Assembly: GCA_963575745.1 (NCBI GenBank)
Contig: CAUYUJ010016910.1
Span: forward strand, 80,001 to 142,000
From: Prorocentrum cordatum
Lineage: Eukaryota; Sar; Dinophyceae; Prorocentrales; Prorocentraceae
Direction of reading: 5' to 3'
Length of the DNA stretch: 62,000 bases
Program-made: the position numbers and the translations under genes
Shown here: positions 43,980 through 54,992 of the stretch, piece after piece
Position numbering within the stretch: position 1 is the first letter of the stretch
How the letters are laid out: each line of letters starts with the position of its first letter
Notes under the pieces: model-generated
What the model was told of the DNA's origin: nothing
The model's database searches: none
Seen by the model: the letters and a program-made list of their open reading frames with translations, nothing else

Positions 43980-44340
43980 TTCAATATGTGGCTCTGGCCT
44001 TGGTGCCGCGCACATTCGTCGTAAATGTTTGCATTGTCTTCGCATTGCCTGGGGGGAATAAACCTGAGGCTCTCGCCTTAGCGCCGCGCGCAAACGTCTC
44101 AAAACTGCACACAAATTCAAAGATGGAGGGCCGCTTCTTCTTCTTTAAATGGAGCTCTCCCTTAGCGCCGTGAAAATCAATTGAAAAAGTCTGCAATCGC
44201 TTCAAGGATGTAGGGCGAGTCCCCTCCGAAACGGGGCAGTCGCCTGAGCGCGCGCGCGCATTTTTCTTGAAAGCTTGCAGCATTTCAAGGGATGTAAGCC
44301 CACTCCTTTTCAAAACTGAGCTCTCGCTTGACGCTCCTTG
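43980..44340 (+). repeat. ~70-90-bp diverged repeat, inverted relative to 48.06-48.35 kb
   Basis: Units with CTCGCCTTAGCGCCGCGCGC, AAATGTTTGCA and TCAAAACTG. The reverse complement of the CTCGCCTTAGCGCCG core occurs as GGCGCTAAGGCGAGAACGAC at 48230-48255. Confidence 0.75.
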
Positions 44341-45585
44341 AACCCAGGAAGCAGAAACATGTTCCTCCTCGTTCCCCTCATCCCCGTTTCCTCCCTCCCC
44401 TCGTTCCCCTCCTCCCCCTCCTTCGATCCCCTCCTTCGATCCCCCTCCTCCCCCTCCTTCGATCCCCCTCGTTCCCCTCCTCCCCCTTCTTCGATCCCCT
44501 CCTCCTCCCGCCCTGCCCCCCTCGAGCTGGGCCACGCCGAGCTGCTGGAGGGCCATGTCGAGCCGGGGGCTCCGGTGCCCAGCTCGGGTGCGTGTCCCGG
44601 CTGGCCCTCTGGAGCAGCAAAAGCACTGCAAAACTCGGGGGCGCGCAACCATAGGAGGAGGAGGAGGAGGAGGAGGAGGAGGAGGAGGAGGAGGAGGAGG
44701 AGGAGAGAAAGGAGAAGGAGAAGGAGGAGGAGGAGGAGGAGGAGGCGAATTTTATGGATTAGCAATCCATGGAGTTGGCGCGCGGCCGCCAAATCCATGG
44801 AGCGGGTGAGGTGCCCTCCCCAAAATGCAGCCGGTGCCGTCCCGTAATTCGGCGGCGGAAAGACGCGGTGTCCAGCAGAACCAGGACCCGTCGCCAATCC
44901 GCGCCCCCTGGATCCATGCTTGCGATCGCCTGGAGAACAGCCCCTCCTGCTCCCCCCCTCCTCGCCCCCCGCTACGGCGGTGCCGCCAGGAGGCCGCCTG
45001 CGCGCAGGCGGCGACCTCGGCAAGCGGCGGGGCGGCGCCCACCCACGGGGGCGCCCGCAGGGCGGCCCCGGCCGCGGCGAGGCCTCCTCCTGCTCCTCCC
45101 CCCCCTCGTCACACACACACACACACACCCACAGCGAACAGGAAGCTCCGAACAGGCGGACGCAAAGACCTGAGCCAAAACGCCCACGTTGAAAAAACAT
45201 TTCGTCGGAGACCTGGGATGTCGGGTCACAACTCGGGCCTCCGGCGGCCGTCCGGGACGATCTGGGCAGCCCCGGAACACGCTCGGCGAGGCGCAGCAGC
45301 TGGAACGCACCCCGATGCTGGAAATCAGCCGAGAACCCACGAAACCGTCCGAAAACCTCGAGCATCCAACCTCGCCTCTGGGTCTTCCCCCGCCTCTTTG
45401 AGCAGGGACCGACCGTCCCAGCATCCCTGCAGGCCTACCTCGACATGTTGTTAGAACAAAAAGATGTCTTCATTACACAAACCGTCCTCTTAGAACATAA
45501 GGCCAATGTGTGAAACAAAGTCATGCCAGCCAGACATATTATGATAACATATCGTGCAAACCACAAGCGTTTCTTCGAACACTCT
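44341..45585. other. Simple repeats and unassigned GC-rich DNA
   Basis: 44395-44510 is CCCCTCCTTCGATCCCC-type short repeats, 44655-44745 is (GGA)n, and 45108-45130 is (AC)n. No gene recognised. Confidence 0.6.
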
Positions 45586-45790
45586 CCGTAGAAGAAGAAT
45601 CAACGGCATAAACATAAACTGTTGGCGCTCCTCGCGGATTTATTGGATCTGCGCTGGGCCCCCTGGCGGCGCCTCCGGCGCCGCCCCTGGCGCACTCCGC
45701 GCGTCAGGGAGGGGGGTCCAGCGCAGATCCAAAACATCCGCGCGCAGCGCCAACAGTTTATGCTTACGGCGTTGTTCCTTCTTCGACTGT
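45586..45790. mobile_element. Foldback/MITE-like element with ~72-bp inverted arms
   Basis: The inner arms 45613-45657 and 45718-45762 (45 bases each) are inverted copies (CATAAACTGTTGGCGCT; GGATCTGCGCTGG). Weaker pairing extends outward to GAAGAAG at 45586 and CTTCTTC at 45790. The 60-base centre is GC-rich. Confidence 0.75.
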
Positions 45791-46339
45791 GGTCGACCTA
45801 TCCTGCAGGCCAGAACGCCTCGCCACTGCTTGACCTCTGCAAGGAGGCCTCCTGGATGGGGTCGGAGCAGGTTGGGCCGAGGAGCGCGCCGCGTCGCCAA
45901 TGCGCGGGCGATGCCGGCGCGGAGAACCTCGGGCACATCGGGCCGCATCGCCGATGCATCGACGATGCGGCGACATCCGCTCGGACCACATCCGCTCGGA
46001 CCCCACCCGGGAGGCCGAGACCCCAGGGCAGGACGAGACGGCGGCGCTCCGCGGACCGCCCGCGGTCGCGGCGGGCGGGCGCGTTGGGCCCGCGGCCGCC
46101 GCGGACAGCGGCGCGGCGCGGCCCGCCCGCGAGAGGGCGCCGGGGTCCAGGCCGCTGGACGCGAGGAGGTGCAGCGCCGCCTGCCAGTCCTCTCGCGGGG
46201 GACTCGAGCAGCTCATCGGCTACAGCATTGAGTTAACCCCCAGCATCCCACCAGCCCTCTGGGCGTGGGTGGTCTGAAAAGGCTCCTCATCCAAACCCCT
46301 TCTTCCCTGCGCGGAGGGGTGCATCGCTGCTCCCTAGTG
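45791..46339. other. Unassigned
   Basis: Contains GCCGATGCATCGACGATGCG and a doubled CATCCGCTCGGACC (45975-46005), and near 46245-46305 the motif shared with 15.79 kb. No gene. Confidence 0.5.
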
Positions 46340-47440
46340 ATATACACCCACTCCCCCAGGCGACCGGCAGCCAACCATGAGCCGTGCTCGCCCCCGCCGA
46401 CCGTCCCTATCAAGAAACAATTCAAAACGTACTCTGCCTACAAATTCGGAACATGCGCAACCAACCCGATGCGGCCGCCCCCCCCACCATCCCTGTCCAA
46501 AAAACCATACAAAGTACACTTTGAGGCAAAGTCTAGAGTCATTTTCGTGAGGCCAGCGAGTACTTTGCATTGTTCTTGACAGGAGCGGCGGGGGTGTCAG
46601 CATATTGCCTGCTGCGCGCAGGGCTACCACCCCTGACAAAACACAATACAAAATACACCTCGCGGCTAAATCTGGATCATGCGCGGCCACCCCGCGATCA
46701 CTGTCAAGTCGTTTTTGACAGGGACGGCGGGGGTGGTGGCGTATATGGCCTGCTGTGCGCAGGCCCACCAGACACAATGATGGGCATTGGTTTTCGACAA
46801 AGATGGTGGGGCCGACATGTTTCCCGATGTGTGTTGTCACATGCGCAGGCGCGACTGACACACTCTGCACGTGCCCCGAACGTGGCGCACTTGGCGCGGC
46901 TGGAGTATGCGGCACACCTGACGCACGCGGAGGCACGTGGTGCATCTGGCGCATCAGGCGTGCCTGGCACGCTCGGGCCCCAGGGGTGCCTGGCGCGCGT
47001 GGCGCGCCTGGCACACGTGGTGCACCTCGCCCCAGCGTCGCGCATGTGGGCTCGGTTTTGGTTCCCAGTTGCTGCCCATTCAAAGACGACCGCTGAACAT
47101 GCTGAGGCTCGGGTGTTACTTACGTGTTGGGAGGGCGGGTGGGAGAGAGCTAGACAGCTTGCTATCTGGAGGGCGTCTCCATCACTGTTCCCTATTAATA
47201 TACACCCCTCCCTCAGGCGACCGGCGGCCAACTAGGAACAACGCGCCCCCTCCCACCATCCCTGTCGAAAAAAACAAAACAAAATGCACTCTGCCTCCAC
47301 ATGTGGAGCATGCGCGGCCAACCCGATGCGCCCCCCCTCACAATCCCTGTCAAAAAACAATGCAAAGTACACTTTGGGGCACAGACTGGAGTCATGTTCG
47401 TGAGGCCCGCGAGCACTTTGTACTGCTCTTGGCAAGGGCT
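46340..47440. repeat. Nested direct repeats with small palindromic elements
   Basis: 46340-46580 (ATATACACCC, GGCGACCGGC(A/G)GCCAAC, ACTCTGCCT, CAACCCGATGCG) is repeated at 47190-47440. Each copy ends in a foldback: CCCTGTC..AAAAAAC with CAAAGTAC, answered by GTACTTTGCATTGTTCTTGA (46555-46574). A third, diverged foldback is at 46625-46740. Between them, 46880-47180 is copy 2 of the CTGGCGCGCCTGG minisatellite and tail. Confidence 0.75.
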
Positions 47441-48059
47441 GCCTCATCCCTTTCACCTCCTTCGCCCGTCTCTCTTCATCCGCCCTCCTGGGAATTCCTG
47501 GGGCCTGCGAAACCCTGGGAAGGGAAGGGGGGAGAGGAGCACGTAGCGGAGATAGCGCCCGCAAAGCAGCCTGCCACTCCTCCGTCATGGGGGTCACAGA
47601 GGAGAACACCCTCTCGTGGGGAGGGTTCCTCCATCTACCCCTCCCTCCTTCTCCTCCTCCTCCGCCTCCTCTTCATCAGCCTGCTCATGTCCGCCCCAAT
47701 CCAGTGGCAGTGGGAAGAAGAGGAGCAGCAGGAGGAACAGTGGCAGTTGAAGGAGAAATGGAGGATAACGCGGAGGAGGAGGAGGAGGAAAAGGAGGAGG
47801 AGGATAAGGAGGAGGAGCAGGAAGGATGAGGATGTAGACCTATATGAACCCAAGAGTCATCAACGATGTTGGAATACACCCTTCCTCCAAACTCCCTCTT
47901 CATAGGCCCCTACAACGGATCATGTCCATTGCCAAAGCATTGTTCTCGGGATTCCAACGCCACGGATCAACCTGACTGTTCCGTCTTGACAATCCTTAAT
48001 CGTGCCAAAACGCCATTCATGGGACTTCAGCACCGCAAGCCAACGTAACTGTTGCACCC
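47441..48059. other. Unassigned; purine/pyrimidine tracts
   Basis: 47635-47680 is CTC-rich and 47715-47825 is GGA/GAA-rich. No gene recognised. Confidence 0.6.
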
Positions 48060-48350
48060 TCATAATCCTGAACCTTTCAAAAACCCGCTCTGGTACGTTG
48101 ACCATGGGAATCCGTGAATCTTGTGCAACATCAAAAACTCGAGTGTGCGCGGCGCTAATGCGAGATCCACAGTTTGAGAAGGAGCCGCCCTCAATCCGTG
48201 AAGCTCTTGCAAATGTTCGATACGAATTTAGGCGGCGCTAAGGCGAGAACGACATTTTGAAAACGGCCCGCCCTCAGACCGTGAAGCTCTTGCAAATGTT
48301 TAAAAACAAACGACCCGCCCACCATCTGTTAAACTGTTGCCAATTCTTCA
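48060..48350 (-). repeat. ~75-bp diverged repeat, inverse of the 44-kb family
   Basis: Three units with GCGGCGCTAA(T/G)GCGAGA, CCGCCCTCA(A/G)(T/A)CCGTGAAG and CTCTTGCAAATGTT. Confidence 0.75.
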
Positions 48351-48889
48351 GCTTCAGGGTCATCACCGGTGAGTCTCAGGCGAAACGCCTGGCCCGCCGA
48401 AAAACTTGCCTCTGGGTGCGACAGGGAGATGTTAGGAATGGAGGGGGAGGGGGAGGAGGAGGAGGAGGAGGAGAAAAGAGATAAAGAGAGAGAGAGAGAG
48501 AGAGAAAACAAAAAAAGCAAAGGATGGGAATGAAGCGGAGGAATGGGGCGGGAGGGAGAAAGAAGGACACGGACTCTTCGGGCTCTTCGGGGAACCTCCT
48601 GAGGGCCAAGCGCGCTCGGAACCTCAGAGGATGGTGCGCTGCGGCGCCTCCGGGGAACGCAACGGGCCTGCCCCCTGCAGCGCGCCGCCGCGGTCCTGCC
48701 CCCTGCCACACACGCCCACGGCGGTCGCCCAGGTCTCGGCCGAGGGCGCCAGCCCCCGCCCCTGGCCGCGAGGTCGCAGGTCACCGTCGCGATCGCCGTC
48801 GTCGTGATCGTGAGCGTGATCGTCGTCGTCGTCGTGACCATGATCTTCGCCGTCGTCAGGACCCCGAGACTTGGGCGTTTTGCACTGGC
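48351..48889. other. Unassigned with GGA and GAGA tracts
   Basis: 48440-48520 is (GGA)n then (GA)n; 48780-48850 is GTCGTCGTGATCG-type repeats. No gene recognised. Confidence 0.55.
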
Positions 48890-49570
48890 GCCGGTCCCCA
48901 AACGAAGAGGCCCCAGTGGCGACGTCAGTGTGCTGGGCAAATCGATTTCGGCACACCGCTCAAACGCTTCGCGGCCCCAATAGGGCACTCCATCGAAGGC
49001 CCCAGTAACAACGCCCGCTTGCTGGGTAAGTCTACTTGGGCAGACCCCGCACACGTGTGGGTCCATTTCGTCACACACCCCACGCGCTCCGATGCCCCAA
49101 AGGGAGCTCCGCCCACGCCCCGAGTGGGCGCGCTCGCATGGCGCACGGGGGTCCGCTTCGCACACCACTCGTGCATACCCCCCCACACACACACGTCGGC
49201 TCATGTTGGCACATCTCTCAGATGCTTCGTGGCCTCACGAGGAGTTCCACGTACGGCCCCACACACACGACGCTGCGGGGCCCCACGGAGCGATCCGCCC
49301 ACGGCCCCAAGTGGCCAGGTCCGCACGTCGCCCCGCCTCCCACTTCGGCACACCCCTGCGACGCTTCGAGGATCCACCGACGGCCCAGGAGCGGGGTCCG
49401 CACGGCGTCCCCCCCCGCCAATTTTGCCCCCCCCCCCCCCCCCCACCTCCAACACGCTTTGAGGCCCTACAAGAAGATCCACCGAAGGCCCCAGGGTGGA
49501 GGTTCCGCACTGCCTCCCCCCGCCCATTGCGGCACACCTGTGACACGCGTCGTGGCCTCATGAAGATTTC
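48890..49570 (-). repeat. 89-bp satellite family, array 3, inverted and diverged
   Basis: The reverse complement carries GGCCTTCGATGGAGTGCCCT and GGGGCCGCGAAGCGTTTGAG, followed by GTGTGCCGAAAT. About six units, period 105-115. Confidence 0.8.
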
Positions 49571-50555
49571 GTGCACGCTCCCCCTGGCACTGCTCCTGCC
49601 GCTGCACATCCTGCCCCCACTCCTTCCAGCGTCTGCACAAGTACTTGTATCTTCCACTACCAGGCCTCAAGAAACACAACTTATGCTGATTGTGATGAAT
49701 GGCCCCGAAGGAACCTTCTGCTCCGTCCTCCGTCTCCTGCTCGCGATGCCCCGAGCTTCGTATTTTCTTGTGGCGCGCTGCCTATGAAGAGACAGGGCCA
49801 CATCCTTCCTACTCGACTGGCAGCTGCACAGGACGCGCCCCTTCGCCAGGTTAGTTTACACCGCCCGCTGATTTCTGCAGGCCCTGGGCCCGCCAAAACA
49901 GCCCCCAGCGACCCAAACCAATGGATGACGCCCGTCGCGATTTCTGCGCGACGCGTGCCTGCCCCTCCGCGCTCGCTCGGCGTACTTCCCGCGGCTCCTC
50001 CCACCTCACCGCCCAGAGCAGTTCTCCGAGTCGCGCCCGGCAGTGGCCCAGGGAGCGGCCCTCCGAGGCCAAGAAAGGCGAACTGAGGCCGCAGATCCGC
50101 GTCCTCTGGGAGCCGCACGTGCGTGCGCTGAGGCCTGCGGGCCTTCGCTCGAACCACGGGGCACGTGCTCTGCCCGACGCCTCGCGCTCGCGACCGGGGC
50201 GTGACCGCTGCACTGCACGCCGTGGCGGCTGCGAGCACGGCGCCGCGGCCACGCTCCTGCCCCCCGGCTCTCCGCGCCCTCTTCCGCCCGCCTTCACTCC
50301 CGCGGAGGGCGGGGCCTCTCCCCGCCCTCTGCCCCTCTCCCCGCCCTCTCCCTGCCCTCTTCCTCCCCGCCCGCCCTCTCCCCGCCCGCTTCCGCCCGGG
50401 CGGGGGGGGGCACCGCCTGCATCCACCCAAGGGTCCCGAGCACCGCGGGGGTGCACTCGTCGGTGCCGTGCATCGCCGCCGCGAGGGCCGCCGCGTCCGG
50501 GGCGTGGCCTCTCCGCCGCTCGGGGTTGGGCCGCGGAGGGCGGCGGGGAGGCCGA
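49571..50555. other. Unassigned; CCCGCCCTCT short repeats
   Basis: 50290-50400 repeats CCCGCCCTCTCC(C/G)C. Open frames on both strands have no recognisable domain. Confidence 0.5.
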
Positions 50556-50734
50556 GGAGAAAACACACACACACACAACAAAAACACACACACACACAAA
50601 ACAAAAAAGAACACACACAAAAAAAAACACACACACACACACACACAAAAAAAACAAATAAATTATCCTGGCGAAAGACCCAACCATACGCAAGTGTGAG
50701 AACCGCAAGGCAAGGGGAACGAAGCAACAGGAAT
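50556..50734. repeat. (AC)n microsatellite and left boundary module
   Basis: 50563-50660 is (AC)n with A runs. 50661-50700 reads AATTATCCTGGCGAAAGACC then CAACC..CGCAAG, matching the module at 51783-51825 (ATTACCCTGGCGACGTACCC). Confidence 0.8.
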
Positions 50735-51660
50735 TCCCAATGGGGCCTCGAACCGTGTGAGGGGTGCGCCAAAATGGGGCGGGGCCGCCATGCGAACCCT
50801 GCCACTGGGGCCTTCGGTGGACAACCCTGTGGGGCCACGAACCGTGTGAGGGGTGCGCCAAAATGGCGCGGGGCCGCCATGCGAACCCTGCCACTGGGGC
50901 CTTCGGTGAACAACCCTGTGGGGCCACGAACCGTGTGAGGGGGGCGCCAAAATGGAGCGGGGCCGCCATGCAAACCCTGCCACTAGGGCCTTCGGTGAAG
51001 CTCCCTATGGGGCCACGAACCGTGTGAGGGGTGCGCCAAAATGGCGCGGGGCCGCCATGCGAACCCTGCCACTGGGGTCTTCGGTGGAGCTGCTTGTGGG
51101 GCCACGAACCGTGTGAGGGGTGCGCCAAAATCGCGCGGGGCCGCCATGCGAACCCTGCCACTGGGGCCTTCGGTGGAGCTGCTTGTGGGGCCACGAACCG
51201 TGTGAGGGGTGCGCCAAAATGGCGCGGGGCCGCCATGCGAACACTGCCACTGGGGCCTTCGGTGGAGCTCCCTATGGGGCCACGAACCGTGTGAGGGGTG
51301 GGCCAAAATGGAGCGGGGCCGCCATGCGAACCCTGCCACTGGGGCCTTCGGTGGAGCTCCCTATGGGGCCACGAACCGTGTGAGGGGTGCGCCAAAATGG
51401 CGCGGGGCCGCCATGCGAACCCTGCCACTGGGGCCTTCGGTGGAGCTCCCTATGGGGCACGAACCGTGTGAGGGGTGGGCCAAAATAGCGCGGGGCCGCC
51501 ATGCGAACCCTGCCACTGGGGCCTTCGGTGGAGCTCCCTATGGGACCACGAACCGTGTGAGGGGTGCGCCAAAATGGCGCGGGGCCGCCATGCGAACCCT
51601 GCCACAGGGGCCTTCGGTGGAGCTCCCTATGGGGCCACGATCCTCGTGAGGGGTGTGCCG
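50735..51660 (+). repeat. 89-bp satellite family, array 4 (homogenised)
   Basis: About ten units at an exact 89-bp period (anchors 51031, 51120, 51209), carrying GGGGCCACGAACCGTGTGAG, GGGTGCGCCAAAATGGCGCG, GGGCCGCCATGCGAACCCTG and CCTTCGGTGGAGCTCCCTAT. Far more uniform than the arrays at 9.8, 11.7 and 48.9 kb. Confidence 0.95.
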
Positions 51661-51989
51661 AAATGGCCCGAGGCCGCTGATGAGAGGAGGGAGGAGGGGG
51701 CAGCGGGAGGAGACGCGGGGCGCTGTCTCTGCAAAACGAGGACCCAACACCACAGGATGGTTGGGAACAACACACAACAAAAAATTACCCTGGCGACGTA
51801 CCCAACCCCTGCGCAAAAGCGGGGCGCAAATAGTTTAGGATACTTTATAAGGGGGCGATGACGGAGCGAGGGTTACATATGTCTGCAGACGGAATTCGGG
51901 AGACTCGCAGGACACTGGCTACAGGAAAAGGGCTTGATAAAGCTGATGATTTACAATTCCTGAGCACTCCTAGCCACTTCGAAAACGGG
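51661..51989. repeat. Purine tract, hairpin module copy 4, left flank module copy 3
   Basis: CCCAAC (51743-51748) and GTTGGG (51760-51765) form the hairpin. 51783-51825 is the TTACCCTGGCGAC module. 51830-51960 (ATACTTTATAAGGGGG, GGGAGACTCGCAGGACACTG, GGGCTTGATAAAG) parallels 14165-14290. Confidence 0.75.
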
Positions 51990-52545
51990 GATCACAGCAG
52001 GCCTCGAAAGTGGCGACAGGTTCACAGATCGCAGCCCCGCAGGGACGGCGAGGTCTCATTTGAATCTGCCCGTGGCCCTCACTGTGCTGGGCCCCCCAGC
52101 AGGCCTCGAAAATGGCGGCAGTTTCGCAGATCGCAGCCCCCCAGGGATGGCGAGGTCTAATTTGAATCCGCGCGTGGCCCTCACTGTGCTGGGCCCCCCA
52201 GCAGGCCTCGAAAGTGGCGACAGTTTCACAGATCGCAGCCCCCCAGGGAGGGCGAGGTCTAATTTGGATCTGCCGCGATTACCCTCTATGCTGGACCCCC
52301 CAGCAGGCCTCGAAAGTGGCGACAGTTTCACAGATCGCAGCCCCCCCCCCCAGGGATGGCGAGGTCTAATTTGAATCTGCCGCGATTACCCTCCATGCTG
52401 AGCCCCCCAGCAGGCCTCGAAAGTGGCGACAGTTTCACAGATCGCAGCCCCCCAGGAATGGCGAGGTCTAATTTGGATCTGCCGCGATTACCCTCTATGC
52501 TGGACCCCCCAGCAGGCCTCGAAACTGGCGACAGTTTCACAGCCC
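51990..52545 (+). repeat. ~102-bp satellite, array 5 (homogenised)
   Basis: Five to six units; the anchor CCTCGAAAGTGG is at 52206, 52308 and 52415. The units share TTTCACAGATCGCAGCCCCC, GGCGAGGTCTAATTTG(A/G)ATC and TGCCGCGATTACCCTC. Confidence 0.95.
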
Positions 52546-53029
52546 CCCGCAGGCAAGACAGAAAGAGGCAGGAAAGAGGCGGGAGGCGGGAGGAGGAAGG
52601 ACGCGACCACACTGCTCTATTCAAAACGAATACCCAACCAAGGAGGGTTGGGAACAAAACACTAAACACAAAACACACACACACACACACACAACAAAAA
52701 AAACAGGCCAAGGAGGAGGGGGAGGGGGGCAGGGGGCGGAGGCCAAGAAGGTGCTGGCCAGACTCTTGGAGTGGAGGGCGGAAACTCCACCGCGATAATC
52801 CGCCGGCCCCCTTGTGGGGCCACCAGGCTGTAGGCCGAAGGTTCGCAGTTTCCTGGACCAGTTGCAGCTTCCAATTTCCACTGTTACAGATCTGCTTCTT
52901 GCTGCTTACTGTTCCTTGTTGACTTCTTGCTGCTCACTGTTCCTTGTTGATGGACCGCGCGAGGGGCGGCGGCCCAAAACAAGCATTTTTACCACACCCA
53001 AAACGCGCTGTCTGAATTGCTGGGGTGGG
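52546..53029. other. Purine tract, hairpin module copy 5, (AC)n and unassigned DNA
   Basis: CCCAAC (52633-52638) and GTTGGG (52647-52652), then (AC)n at 52672-52695. 52870-52950 has a doubled TTCCTTGTTGA and CTTGCTGCT(T/C)ACTG. No gene. Confidence 0.65.
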
Positions 53030-53530
53030 TAAAAACTGACACCCCTCACGCAGATCGGTGGGCTCAGGGTCCAAAAACACATGGGATTTGCCACATTTCT
53101 CAAATTCGGTGGCACCCCTCACGCAGATCGGCGGGGTCAGGGTCCAAGAACACATGGGATTTGCTTGCACTCCTCATGCAGATCGGCGGGGTCAGGGTTC
53201 AAAAACACACTGGATTTGCCACATTTCTGAAATTCGGTGGCACCCCTCACGCAGATCGGCGGGGTCAGGGCCCAAAAACAAAACGGATGTTCCACATTTC
53301 TGAAATTCGGTGGCACCCCTCACGCAGATCGGCGGGGGCAGGGTCCAAAAACACAGGGGATTTGCCACATTTCTGAAATTCGGTGGCACCCCTCACGCAG
53401 ATCGGCGGGGTCAGGGTCCAAAAACACAAAGGATTTACCACATTTCTGAAATTCGCTGGCGCCCCTCACGCAGATCGGGGTCAGGGTCAACAAAAAAACT
53501 GGATTTGCCACATTTCTGAAATTCACATAA
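53030..53530. repeat. 73-bp satellite
   Basis: Seven units with GGCACCCCTCACGCAGATCG, GCGGGGTCAGGGTCCAAAAA and GATTTGCCACATTTCTGAAA; open-frame starts at 53237, 53310 and 53383 show the 73-bp period. Unrelated to the 73-bp repeat at 3 kb. Confidence 0.95.
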
Positions 53531-54689
53531 CAGCAAGTGCAACAATAGACTCGCAATCTCCATTCGTCTTGCCAATTACCCATCGTCTTCGCATGAAGTT
53601 CCGACGCTGATTCACGGTGAAGCCAAAGCCTCATGACTTCGCTCTTCCATTGCCCATTCTCCGAGAGAGGGGGACGGCGGCAGGGGGCGAAGCCCTTACG
53701 GATAACCACCCCAGCACACAGGCCGTTTAGTAAACGCACCCAAAGAGAGAATCAACAGGGCAGGGTTGTTTAATAAACGCCCAAGGCCGTTTAGCAAACG
53801 CCGGTTGTCCAGTCCGGGTGGCTTTTCCTCCCTTGATGGAGAGCCGCCCACCCCCCCGGGCCTGCAGGCTGGCCGAGCTGGTCGCGGGGCAGGGTGCAGA
53901 GCAGTTCTCTCGCGCACGGTCCCTCTGCACGTAAAGGGCAGGCCTTGGGACTCGGAGCGTGCGCTAGGAGGGGGGGGGAACTGGATTTGGATTCGGGCTC
54001 GGGTGAGGAACGCGCTCCTACCCCCCTGCTCCCATCGGCGGACTGGCCTGGAGCAAGCTGGACAGAGCGCAACGGCCAGGGCAGGCATTGCAGCGAGTCC
54101 ACGCTGCGATTACGGATGGGACGGCAGGAAATGTCTGATTCCCGAAAGAGGCCGCCCAGATGCAAAGGGCGCACGGTTTTGCCTTCGCTCCTGAGGCCTC
54201 CGATGCGCGCAACTCTCGTGAGAGGAGCCGAGCGTTGCGAAAGAGTTGTCGTACACATGATGGCCCATGCAAGGTAAATGGAAATAACCAGCCTCGAGCT
54301 TATCCCTATCCCTAAGATCGACAAGCCAAAGACGATGACAATATGAGGGACGTGCCCTCAGAACCTGAGGGAATCCTTGAACCCGACGCCGAGATACAGT
54401 GATGTCAATCATAGGGATCGGAATATGATTCAGGCGGATAAGAACAGCAAAGGTCCGGGCTCGTGCAAACGCGCAAATGTCACCTGTTGCCGACGACGGC
54501 TGCTGTACACTGTGCCCCCGGAAAAAAAAAAAACTGCATACGTCCCTAGGCAAACCATATAAATGACCAGCCAGGGAAAGGACACGGGAATGATGACCGC
54601 ACTCAACGCGATCACTGGCGCTACCCGCGAGCAAGGCTGAGTCGCCGACAATCCAACTCGAGGAATTCGATCGGCCCCCACCCCTCCTC
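53531..54689. other. Unassigned, with palindromic GTTTAGTAAAC motifs
   Basis: GGCCGTTTAGTAAACGC, GTTGTTTAATAAACGCC and GGCCGTTTAGCAAACGCC occur within 53720-53802. 54283-54420 is the second copy of the dispersed repeat at 6.73 kb. No gene recognised. Confidence 0.5.
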
Positions 54690-54992
54690 CTCCGCGCCGC
54701 TGCTGCTCCTCCTCCTCCACCCTCCTCCTCCTCCTCCTCCTCCTCCTCCTCTCCTCCTCCTCCTCCTCCTCTCCTCCTCCTCCTCTCCTCCTCCTCCTCT
54801 CTCCTCCTCCTCCTCTCCTCCTCCTCCTCCCTCCTCCTCCCTCCTCCTCCTCTCCTCCTCCTCCCTCCTCCTCTCCTCCTCCTCCTCCTCCCTCCTCTCC
54901 TCCTCCTCCTCCTCCTCCCTCCTCCTCGTTCTCCTCCTCCTCTCCTCCTCCTCCTCCTCCTCCTCCTCCTCCTCCTCCTCCTCCTCCTCCTC
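54690..54992. repeat. (TCC)n microsatellite, long and interrupted
   Basis: About 300 bases of TCC/CTC with single-base slips. Confidence 0.95.

Noticed and set aside
45164-45180. GTTTTGGCTCAG (minus strand) as an SL relic
   Set aside because: About 11 bases match, but no plausible gene follows on that strand.
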